Shown here: one piece after another, positions 52,153-59,964 of the stretch
Numbering within the stretch: position 1 is the stretch's first letter
How the letters are laid out: each line of letters opens with the position of its first letter
Origin: Canibacter zhuwentaonis
GTDB lineage: Bacteria > Actinomycetota > Actinomycetes > Actinomycetales > Microbacteriaceae
NCBI RefSeq assembly: GCF_018531125.1
Contig: NZ_JAHDSY010000004.1
Length of the DNA: 64,000 nt
Reading direction: 5' to 3' (one strand)
Program-made: the position numbers and the translations under genes
Notes under the pieces: generated by a model
What the model saw: the letters and a program-made list of their open reading frames with translations, nothing else
Databases searched by the model: none
What the model was told of the DNA's origin: nothing

Positions 52153-55100
52153 TTAGCTAAGGTCTAGCGCAGCGTTAATCAGGCTTTCCTGCTCGGCGGC
52201 GTGCACTTTAGCTGACCCTGTTGAAGAGGCCGCAGAAGCATCACGGCAAATTGGACGTACGCTTTCAATGCCTGGCACTTTCGCAAAGCGCCTTACCAGG
52301 AACGACCACGCGCCCTGGTTCACCGGCTCGTCTTGCACCCATACAACCTCGGCGTTCGACTCGCTAAAGCGCGACAGCGCCTGCGCAAGCTCGCGTTTGG
52401 GCAGCGGATAAAACTGCTCTAGCCGAATCAGCGCGATTCTGTTTTCGTCGCGCTTTTCCATAGCGCTGTGCAGATCGTAGTAGATTTTGCCAGCTGTGAG
52501 GATGATCCGCTTTGTCTGCTTTGGATCCGCCTGCTCGTCGCCGATTACCGTCTGGAATTTGCCCGTTACGAAATCTGCAACATCGCTCGTCGCGCTGCGC
52601 AGCCGTAGCATCGATTTAGGCGTGAACACGATCAGCGGTTTGCGCGGTCTTGCGTACGCCTGCCTGCGCAACAGATGGAAGTAGTTGGCGGGCGTTGACG
52701 GCCTGGTAACAATCATATTGTTCTGCGCGCACAGCTGCAAATAGCGTTCAATTCGAGCGGATGAGTGATCAGGACCCTGCCCCTCATAACCGTGAGGGAG
52801 GAGCATCACAACAGACGAGCTTTGCCCCCATTTCTGCTCCGCAGAGGAGAGGAACTCATCGACCACGGTTTGCGCGCCATCGGCAAAATCACCAAACTGC
52901 GCCTCCCACAGCACAAGAGCTTCTTCGCGCTGTAGTGAATAGCCGTACTCGTAGGCGAGCGCAGCATACTCGGAGAGCAGCGAATCGTAAATCCAGAAAC
53001 GAGCCTGGTCGTCACTCAGGTTTGTGAGTGGTAGCCACTCTTGCCCGTTCTTACGATCGTGAAAAACAGCGTGCCGCTGCGCAAAAGTGCCACGGCGGGC
53101 ATCCTGCCCGGCAAAACGCACCGGAATGTTCTCTTGCAGCAGCGTGCCCAGCGCGAGAATTTCGCCAAAGCCCCAGTCGATGCCGCCGTCACGGCTCATC
53201 TTGTGGCGTTTTTGCAGCAGTGCTTCAAGTTTCGGATGCACTGTGAAGCCACTCGGTTTGTTCAGGTGAGCATCACCAATCAGCTCAAGCTGGGCGCGTG
53301 ACACAGCGGTTTCAACCTCGGTTGTTGCCGGCTGCTCGGTGACCTCCTCGATCCGTTCATCCAGATTGATAACCTGCACAGCGTCGGTGTTTTCTGCCTC
53401 GTGAGTCTCGTTAAAGGCCTGCTCGAGCTTCTGCTGGAAGTTGCGCTTTGCCTGCTCGTATTCCTCCTGCGTGATATCGCCGCGCCCAACAAGATCGGAG
53501 GTGTACAGGGTACGAGTGGAGCGTTTCGCCTCGATGAGATCATACATTAGTGGCTGCGTCATCGACGGCTCGTCGCCCTCGTTGTGACCCCTGCGACGGT
53601 AGCAGATCAGGTCGATAATCACGTCACGGTGGAACTTCTGGCGGAACTGGTATGCCAGCTGCGCAACCCGCACAACAGACTCGGGATCATCGCCGTTAAC
53701 GTGGAAAATCGGTGTTTGCACGGTTTTCCCAACGTCACTGGCGTACGTTGAGCTGCGCGAATCAATCGGCAGCGTTGTGAAACCAACCTGGTTATTAACA
53801 ATAATGTGGATGGTGCCGCCTGTGCGGTAGCCGCGCAGCTGCGACATTTGCAGCGTTTCGTAAACAATGCCCTGACCGGCAAAAGCCGCGTCGCCGTGGA
53901 CGAGCACTGGCAGACTTGTGAAGGAGCCGATCGGCTTGAGATCCTGTTTAGCGCGCACAATACCGCTCAGCACGCCGTTCACAACCTCAAGGTGCGACGG
54001 GTTTGCCGCCAGGTGGATCGGCACCTGCGTGCCGTTTGGCGCGGTGAAAACACCCGACGCGCCCAGGTGGTATTTAACGTCACCGGAAGACCCAGCGGCA
54101 GACTGCGACCCTTCAAACTCGCGGAAAATCTGCCCATAGCTCTTGCCTGCGATGTTAGAGAGCACGCTCAGCCGACCGCGGTGAGCCATACCGATATCAA
54201 CAGAGTCAACACCGTGCTCGGCCGCCTCAATAAGCATTGCATCGAGCAACGGAATAAGCGACTCGCCGCCCTCAAGGCTGAAGCGCTTTTGACCCACGTA
54301 TTTGGTTTGCAAAAATGTTTCAAAGGCCTCTGCCTCGTTGAGCTTCTCAAGAATCCGCAGCTGCACATCGTGGTGCGGTTTCTCGTAGCTCACCTCGAGC
54401 TGTGAGCGCAGCCACAGGCGCTGTTCCGGGTCGTGAATGTGCATATACTCAACACCGATTTTACGGCAGTACGAGTCACGCAAAACACCCAGAATATCGC
54501 GCAGCTTCATAAGCTTCTTGCCCGAAATTCCGCCGGTCACAAACTCGCGGTCAAGATCCCAGAATGTGAGCCCGTGCGTGGCAAGCTCAAGATCCGGGTG
54601 GGTGTGCTGTTGATACTCAAGCGGATCGGTATCCGCCATCAGATGCCCGCGCACGCGGAATGCGTTAATTAGCTCGAGCACACGGGCGTTTTTATCAACA
54701 GCGTCTTGCTGATCCACGTAAATATCAGTTGCCCATTGCACAGGCGGATAGGGCAGCCGAAGAGCGGCGAAAATCTCTTCATAAAAGTTGTGCCTGCCAA
54801 TTAGCCGCTCGTGCATGAGCTTCAAGAACTCGCCAGAGCCTGCGCCCTGAATAACCCTGTGATCGTAGGTGCTGGTGAGGGTAATAACCTTTGAAACACC
54901 CATTTGTGCCAGCGCCTCGGGGGATGCGCCCTGATACTGTGCAGGATACTCGAGCGCGCCAGCTCCTATAATACAGCCTTGCCCGTTCATAAGCCGCGGG
55001 ATTGAGTGCTCGGTGCCGATGCCGCCCGGGTTGGTGAGCGTAATTGTTGCGCCCGCAAAATCAGCTGCAACGAGCTTGCCTGCGCGGGCGCGGGTGACAA

Positions 55101-55833
55101 GATCTTCGTATTCGGCTAGGAAATCGTTAAAAGCGAGAGTTTCAGCCTTTTTAACAGAGGGCACCATGAGCTGCCTGGTTCCGTCTGGCTTGGGCAGGTC
55201 AATCGCGATGCCCAGCCCGATGTGGGCGGGGGATACGCTCGCGGGTTTGCCGTCAATCTCGGTGTACGACACGTTTTGTGAGGGATACTCTTTAAGCGTT
55301 TGAATTATAGCCCAGCTGATTAGGTGAGTGAAAGAGACTTTGCCGCCGCGGGTGCGTTTTAGGTGATTGTTGATCACAATTCGGTTGTCGATCAGTAGTT
55401 TTGCTGGGATTACGCGTACACTGGTTGCGGTTGGAATGCTCAGGCTGGCATCCATGTTTTTTGAAATCGTGCGCGCGATGCCCTTTAACTGGGTTACCTT
55501 ATCGACGCTTGCAGTGTCTTCCGTCTGCTTTTCCGCTGCTTTCTGCGCTGCGGGGGTATCAGCTGGAATGGGAGTGCGCGGTGCGGTGTTCGTAGTTTTG
55601 GCGGCAACGGGGGATCCGCTAGCGGGTTTTGTGTCAGCGCTAGCAGCTGCCGCAGCCGGTTTTACAGCCGGTGAACTTGCGCTCTTACCGTTGGTTTTTA
55701 TCTCTTCGAGTGTAGACCACCAAGAACTATCAACAGAGTTTTTGTCGACGAGATATTGTTTGTAGAGTTCTTCGACAAGCCAGGCGTTAGCTCCAAAACG
55801 TGAGTCGCTTAATGGCTGGTTTGAGTCGGTCAC
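52153..55833 (-). CDS. kgd: multifunctional 2-oxoglutarate decarboxylase / dehydrogenase E1-E2 component
   Basis: The actinobacterial fusion of an E2-like succinyltransferase domain and a thiamine-dependent E1o. It can decarboxylate 2-oxoglutarate to succinic semialdehyde or act in the dehydrogenase complex. Order: N-terminal binding segment 'FGANAWLVEELYKQYL', Ala/Pro/Thr linker, catalytic E2 domain with 'STYDHRVIQGAGSGEF', and E1 with 'GMAHRGRLSVLSNIAGK', 'YRRRGHNEGDEPSMTQPLMY' and 'RFAGQDARRGTFAQRHAVF'. There is no lipoyl domain, as expected. GTG at 55833 has AAGGAG 10 bases upstream; an ATG at 55884 or 55887 is possible. Confidence 0.96.
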   Translation of the reverse strand: MTDSNQPLSDSRFGANAWLVEELYKQYLVDKNSVDSSWWSTLEEIKTNGKSASSPAVKPAAAAASADTKPASGSPVAAKTTNTAPRTPIPADTPAAQKAAEKQTEDTASVDKVTQLKGIARTISKNMDASLSIPTATSVRVIPAKLLIDNRIVINNHLKRTRGGKVSFTHLISWAIIQTLKEYPSQNVSYTEIDGKPASVSPAHIGLGIAIDLPKPDGTRQLMVPSVKKAETLAFNDFLAEYEDLVTRARAGKLVAADFAGATITLTNPGGIGTEHSIPRLMNGQGCIIGAGALEYPAQYQGASPEALAQMGVSKVITLTSTYDHRVIQGAGSGEFLKLMHERLIGRHNFYEEIFAALRLPYPPVQWATDIYVDQQDAVDKNARVLELINAFRVRGHLMADTDPLEYQQHTHPDLELATHGLTFWDLDREFVTGGISGKKLMKLRDILGVLRDSYCRKIGVEYMHIHDPEQRLWLRSQLEVSYEKPHHDVQLRILEKLNEAEAFETFLQTKYVGQKRFSLEGGESLIPLLDAMLIEAAEHGVDSVDIGMAHRGRLSVLSNIAGKSYGQIFREFEGSQSAAGSSGDVKYHLGASGVFTAPNGTQVPIHLAANPSHLEVVNGVLSGIVRAKQDLKPIGSFTSLPVLVHGDAAFAGQGIVYETLQMSQLRGYRTGGTIHIIVNNQVGFTTLPIDSRSSTYASDVGKTVQTPIFHVNGDDPESVVRVAQLAYQFRQKFHRDVIIDLICYRRRGHNEGDEPSMTQPLMYDLIEAKRSTRTLYTSDLVGRGDITQEEYEQAKRNFQQKLEQAFNETHEAENTDAVQVINLDERIEEVTEQPATTEVETAVSRAQLELIGDAHLNKPSGFTVHPKLEALLQKRHKMSRDGGIDWGFGEILALGTLLQENIPVRFAGQDARRGTFAQRHAVFHDRKNGQEWLPLTNLSDDQARFWIYDSLLSEYAALAYEYGYSLQREEALVLWEAQFGDFADGAQTVVDEFLSSAEQKWGQSSSVVMLLPHGYEGQGPDHSSARIERYLQLCAQNNMIVTRPSTPANYFHLLRRQAYARPRKPLIVFTPKSMLRLRSATSDVADFVTGKFQTVIGDEQADPKQTKRIILTAGKIYYDLHSAMEKRDENRIALIRLEQFYPLPKRELAQALSRFSESNAEVVWVQDEPVNQGAWSFLVRRFAKVPGIESVRPICRDASAASSTGSAKVHAAEQESLINAALDLS

Positions 55834-55869
55834 TGTCTGGGTGCTCCTTGTAGAAGAGTGGCCTGCGCC

Positions 55870-55885
55870 GATGCCCTCTGGCATC
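55870..55885 (-). promoter_or_regulatory. small hairpin in the kgd leader
   Basis: GATGCC-CTCT-GGCATC can form a 6-bp stem with a tetraloop about 20 bases before the kgd ribosome binding site. A TAGAAT box on the minus strand (55911-55916) could be the -10. Function is not established. Confidence 0.35.
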
Positions 55886-56115
55886 ACCGCAAGAGAAAAA
55901 TGATAAATACATTCTAGTGGATATATCTGCGGGTATCTTGGGAAGCTCAGATTCTACACAGTGTAAGGGAGTTGGTGCGCGGTTGCTGCGGCGTGGTTTT
56001 GTGCAGCTGAGGGTGTTGGGACGTTAGCTGCCGCCGCGCTAGTGACCACCGGTCGGTTTCTGCCGCAGTAGTTGCCGCCGCGCGCTTTGCACATCTTGCG
56101 AGTACTGCCGCACCT

Positions 56116-56205
56116 GTTGCTGATCCGGTTGCTGATCCGGCTGCCGATCCGGCTGCCGATCCGGATGCTGATCCGGATGCTGATCCGGATGCTGATCCGG
56201 ATGCT
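56116..56205. repeat. 12-bp tandem repeat array between kgd and the DUF21/CBS genes
   Basis: About seven and a half copies of GCTGATCCGGAT or close variants. The last copies (56164-56205) are identical; the first ones carry GTT or GCC changes. Plus-strand reading gives Ala-Asp-Pro-Asp repeats, minus-strand reading gives Gln-His-Pro-Asp repeats, but neither frame has a convincing start and ribosome binding site. The rest of the 55888-56334 gap contains no gene that I can support. Confidence 0.9.
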
Positions 56206-56334
56206 GTCGTAAACGAGTGTTTCGCAAACGGCTACCTATAGTAGAATTGTTACATTCATGGATACAGACTGTTTTAAGCCGCGCGGTAGTGCTGAGACTG
56301 TGTGCAGTAGCCGTTACACAAGCGGTGACTCACT

Positions 56335-57690
56335 GTGAGTGAGTGGTTACTGCTGGTAATCGGGGTGCTGTTAACGTTTGGCACCGGAGTTTTTGTTGCG
56401 GCAGAGTTCTCGCTCGTCGCCCTGGACAGGCACGAGCTCGAGCGTCGTCGGGCAACCGGTGAAAAAGGTCTCGGGGGCGTAATTAAAGCCCTTGCGCACA
56501 CATCCACTCATCTTTCCGGCGCGCAACTCGGCATCACATTGACAACGCTGCTCGCCGGTTACACGCTTGAGCCAGCACTCACAACCCTGCTGAGCGCGCC
56601 GCTGCTGAGCCTGGGAGTGACTTCGAGTGTGCTGCACATTGTAATGGCACCTGTTGCGGTGCTCTTAGCGACGCTGCTGTCAATGGTCGTTGGCGAGCTG
56701 GTTCCTAAAAACTTTGCAATCTCGCTGCCCGAGCGCACCGCAAAAATAGTTGTGCCGCTGCAAATCGGCTTCACAACCGTGTTTAGACCCGCAATTGCGT
56801 TGCTCAACGGCAGCGCAAACAAGATTTTGCGAGCCTTTGGAATAGAGGTTAAAGAGGAGCTGTCGGGCGCGCGCAGCGCAGAAGAGCTTTCCGCGCTTGT
56901 GAAACACTCTGCTCTTGCCGGTGTTTTGGAAGCGGATACGGCAACCCTGCTTGAACGCACGCTGCGTTTTAACGCGCTCACCGCAATTGACGTGATGACC
57001 CCGCGACTGCAGATTGAGAGCGTTAACAAGGCGGAGATGCTCACCGAGCTGGTGCGCCAATCCGCTAACACTGGATACTCGCGGTTTCCCGTAATCGAAG
57101 ACGACCGTGATGACGTTGTGGGCGTTGCGCACATTAAAAAAGCCGTTGCTGTGCCGCGGCAGAAGCGTGGCGAGGTGCGCATCGCCGTGATTCAAGAGGA
57201 AATTGTGCGCGTGCCAGAAACAATGCAGCTTGACGCGCTGCTGCGGGAGCTGCGCGCCGCTGTCTATCAGTGCGCAATAGTTGTTGATGAGTACGGCGGC
57301 ACGGCCGGGTTTGTGACGCTCGAAGATCTTGTTGAAGAGCTTGTTGGCGAGATCGCCGACGAGCACGACCGCAATCAGAGCGTGGTTGTTGGTAACTTTG
57401 AGAAGCTTATAATCCCGGGGAGTTTGCGCCCCGACCAGCTGTTCGAGCAAACCGGAATCGAAATTCCCGTGAACGCAGAATATGACACGGTGGCCGGTTA
57501 TATGCTGCACGGTCTCGGGAAAATCCCGGAGGTGGGCGAAAGCCTGACGCTGCCAGACGGTGCGGTAATGCGAATTGCGCGCATGGACAGGCGGCGGATC
57601 GAGCTGATCCGCTACGAAGCGGCGCTTGTTGAGAGCGCTGACCGGGCAACGGGAGTTATTGAAATACCGGCTCAGGAGGGGCAGAAATAG
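56335..57690 (+). CDS. hemolysin family / CNNM-type protein (DUF21, CBS pair, CorC_HlyC)
   Basis: A membrane protein of 451 residues related to Mg/Co transport proteins CorC/YoaE and archaeal/bacterial CNNM. The DUF21 transmembrane domain covers about 1-190 ('AAEFSLVALDRHELERR', 'GELVPKNFAISLPE'), the CBS pair about 205-330 ('VMTPRLQIESVNK', 'YGGTAGFVTLEDLVEELVG'), and the CorC_HlyC domain about 350-430 ('YDTVAGYMLHGLGKIPEVGE'). Hemolytic activity should not be assumed. GTG start; its stop shares one base with the next gene. Confidence 0.9.
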   Translation: MSEWLLLVIGVLLTFGTGVFVAAEFSLVALDRHELERRRATGEKGLGGVIKALAHTSTHLSGAQLGITLTTLLAGYTLEPALTTLLSAPLLSLGVTSSVLHIVMAPVAVLLATLLSMVVGELVPKNFAISLPERTAKIVVPLQIGFTTVFRPAIALLNGSANKILRAFGIEVKEELSGARSAEELSALVKHSALAGVLEADTATLLERTLRFNALTAIDVMTPRLQIESVNKAEMLTELVRQSANTGYSRFPVIEDDRDDVVGVAHIKKAVAVPRQKRGEVRIAVIQEEIVRVPETMQLDALLRELRAAVYQCAIVVDEYGGTAGFVTLEDLVEELVGEIADEHDRNQSVVVGNFEKLIIPGSLRPDQLFEQTGIEIPVNAEYDTVAGYMLHGLGKIPEVGESLTLPDGAVMRIARMDRRRIELIRYEAALVESADRATGVIEIPAQEGQK

Positions 57691-58736
57691 TGTCGGACTG
57701 GGCTGGAATATTTTGGCTGGTCGTGCTGCTCTGCGTGAACGCCTTTTTTGTGGGAGCTGAGTTCGCCGTGATTTCAGCGCGGCGCTCGCAGATTGAGCCG
57801 CGCGCGCAGACCGGTTCAACAGCGGCCAAAACAGCGCTGTGGGCGATGGAGAACGCAACTCTGATGATGGCAACCTGCCAGCTCGGCATCACAGTGTGTT
57901 CGCTGCTGATTTTGAACGTTTCAGAGCCTGCTATTCACCATCTAATCGAGGTGCCGCTCGGGCTAACCGGAATTAGTCACGAGCTGGTGAGCGTTATCGG
58001 GTTTGTGATAACACTGCTGCTGGTGAGCTATCTGCACGTTGTGTTTGGTGAGATGATGCCAAAAAACGCGGCTTTTTCAATGCCGGATCGCGCGGTGCTG
58101 CTGCTTGCGCCGCCGCTGGTTGCTATTTCTAAGGCGATCCGCCCCGTGATTTACGGCATGAACGCGGTTGCTAACGGGGTTCTGTGGCTTTTTAAGGTGG
58201 AGCCGCAGTCGGAGGCGAACAGCACCTTCACTCTTGAGGAGGTGGAGAATATCGTTGCTAACTCCACCCGCGAAGGGGTGCTGGCCGATAGCAGTGGTGC
58301 GCTGGCGGCGGCCTTTGAATTCACCAACAAAACCGCGCGGGATCTTTTTGTGCCGGCCACCGAGCTGGTTGTTTTGCCCGCCACAACGACGGTTCTTGAG
58401 CTGGAGGCAGCGGTGCAGCGGGACGGGTTTTCGCGCTATGTGCTGGCCGATTCTGCCGGTGCGCTGCTCGGGTACGTGCACATTAAAGACCTGCTGAAAA
58501 CAGCGGAGTCGAAGCTTAACGAGCCGATCGACCGCGCGCTGGTGCGACCGATGCTCGCGGTAAGCGCTAAAACCGACCTGGAAGACGTGCTGGCGCTGTT
58601 GCAGAATCAGGGCACGCACCTGGCGCGGGTGCACAACGAGACGGGCAAGCTGCTGGGCGTGATTTTCCTTGAGGATGTTATCGAGGAGCTCGTTGGCGAA
58701 GTGAATGATGTCACAATCAGGCACCACGGCAGATAG
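57690..58736 (+). CDS. second hemolysin family / CNNM-type protein (DUF21, CBS pair)
   Basis: A 348-residue paralogue of the preceding gene: DUF21 at about 1-190 ('GAEFAVISARRSQIEPRA', 'FGEMMPKNAAFSMPDR') and a CBS pair at about 205-340 ending 'LGVIFLEDVIEELVGEVND'. The CorC_HlyC domain is absent. The one-base overlap (TAGTG) with the first gene suggests that the two proteins are made together and may form a heteromer, as tandem pairs of this kind are common in actinobacteria. Confidence 0.9.
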   Translation: MSDWAGIFWLVVLLCVNAFFVGAEFAVISARRSQIEPRAQTGSTAAKTALWAMENATLMMATCQLGITVCSLLILNVSEPAIHHLIEVPLGLTGISHELVSVIGFVITLLLVSYLHVVFGEMMPKNAAFSMPDRAVLLLAPPLVAISKAIRPVIYGMNAVANGVLWLFKVEPQSEANSTFTLEEVENIVANSTREGVLADSSGALAAAFEFTNKTARDLFVPATELVVLPATTTVLELEAAVQRDGFSRYVLADSAGALLGYVHIKDLLKTAESKLNEPIDRALVRPMLAVSAKTDLEDVLALLQNQGTHLARVHNETGKLLGVIFLEDVIEELVGEVNDVTIRHHGR

Positions 58737-58895
58737 CGGGGGTTGCGCGGTCGTGATCTGTTGGTGTTTTGGCGGCGTGGCACGCTTTCGTTGGGCGACT
58801 CGCTGGTGCTGTGCGGTTGCGGATCGCTGGTGCTGTCTTGCTCTGGCGCGCTCGTGTCGTGCGGATCTAGCGGGCGTGGTTAGTGGCGGTGTTGT

Positions 58896-59672
58896 ATGGC
58901 GGTAAAAACTTCTGATTTAAGCCCCTTTGTACGTGAGGCGCTGCGAAAAAACAGGGTGGATCAATCCTGGTATCCGGCGCTGGCGCGGGTGTCCGCCGAA
59001 CTTGAACAGGTGCTGCGAGTTGTTGCGCATGAGCGCAAGAGCGGAATTGGTGTTTTGCCCGATCCACAAAATGTGTTCAGAGCGTTGCGCACGCCCTTAG
59101 AGTTGGCGCGGGTCTTGATTTTGGGGCAGGATCCGTACCCCAACCGGGCGCACGCCACGGGTCTGGCATTTAGCGTCGACAGTGAGGCGGCGAGCCTGCC
59201 AGCATCACTGCGCAATATTTACGCTGAACTTGCTACCGATGTTGCGGTTAGACCCGTAACGGGCGATCTTAGTGGATGGGTGAGTCAGGGTGTTTTACTG
59301 CTGAACACCGTGCTCACCGTGCGGGAGGGTGAGTCGCAGTCGCACAGCAAAATAGGCTGGCAGCCGATAGTGCGGCGGTTGGTGCGCGCCCTGGCGGAGC
59401 ACGAAAATGCGCCGCTTATGGCGGTTTTATGGGGCAAAAACGCGGCGGGGTTGCTGCCCGAGCTGGGGCTTGCAAACACCGTGCCCGTTTTTGCGAACGT
59501 GCCGGGTGTGCGCGTCGAATATATGGGAGGTGTGAATTGTGCGGTGCATGCTCTGGCGTCGCCGCACCCGTCGCCGTTGTCCGCGCACCGCGGATTTTTT
59601 GGCTCGAAGCCGTTTAGCAGAGTGAATGAGCTGCTGATTGCTGCGGGAGTGGATGCTATCTACTGGGGGTAG
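58896..59672 (+). CDS. ung: uracil-DNA glycosylase (family 1)
   Basis: Excises uracil from DNA. The water-activating motif is 'GQDPYPNRAHATGLAFSV' (D79), 'LLLNTVLTVREGESQSHS' is the second signature, and 'ASPHPSPLSAHRGFFGSKPF' carries the catalytic His and the leucine loop. 258 residues is somewhat long at the N-terminus. ATG 58896 has no clear ribosome binding site. Confidence 0.95.
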   Translation: MAVKTSDLSPFVREALRKNRVDQSWYPALARVSAELEQVLRVVAHERKSGIGVLPDPQNVFRALRTPLELARVLILGQDPYPNRAHATGLAFSVDSEAASLPASLRNIYAELATDVAVRPVTGDLSGWVSQGVLLLNTVLTVREGESQSHSKIGWQPIVRRLVRALAEHENAPLMAVLWGKNAAGLLPELGLANTVPVFANVPGVRVEYMGGVNCAVHALASPHPSPLSAHRGFFGSKPFSRVNELLIAAGVDAIYWG

Positions 59673-59723
59673 TGCCGCAGTGCTAGCGCGTATGTTCGGC
59701 GAGCGCTGACCGTTTAAGGGGAG

Positions 59724-59880
59724 TGTTTCACAAGTGCGCTCGTGTAGATAGAAATGTTTCACAACTTAAAAGTGCGGGTGTTTTACGCGAGGAGCGCGAA
59801 TATTTAGTAGCAGGGAATGATATTGTTTCACAGGTGCGCGCGTGTAAATAGGTGTGTTGCACAACTAAAAGTGCGGGTGT
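59724..59880. repeat. pair of imperfect 58-bp direct repeats
   Basis: 59724-59781 and 59824-59880 are close copies: both begin TGTTTCACA, contain GTGCG(C)TCGTGTA- or GCGCGTGTA-type sequence, and end AAAAGTGCGGGTGT. The second copy lacks one base. They lie exactly 100 bases apart in the gap between ung and putA. Confidence 0.85.
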
Positions 59881-59964
59881 CCGGTTCTGAACGCACGCAC
59901 TTAAATGCGATACGAGCTGCGTCTGTGGTTGCCAGTAAAGGCAGCTACAACTAGCTACTGTGAC

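Noticed and set aside
56039..56241. Possible repeat-protein genes on either strand over the 12-bp array
   Set aside because: Tandem units of 12 bp keep all frames open. Neither strand has a start with a ribosome binding site, and the flanking residues have no pattern of their own.
56680..57873. A 397-codon minus-strand open frame across both DUF21/CBS genes
   Set aside because: Both plus-strand genes have full family motifs and coupled starts; the antisense frame has no recognisable domain.
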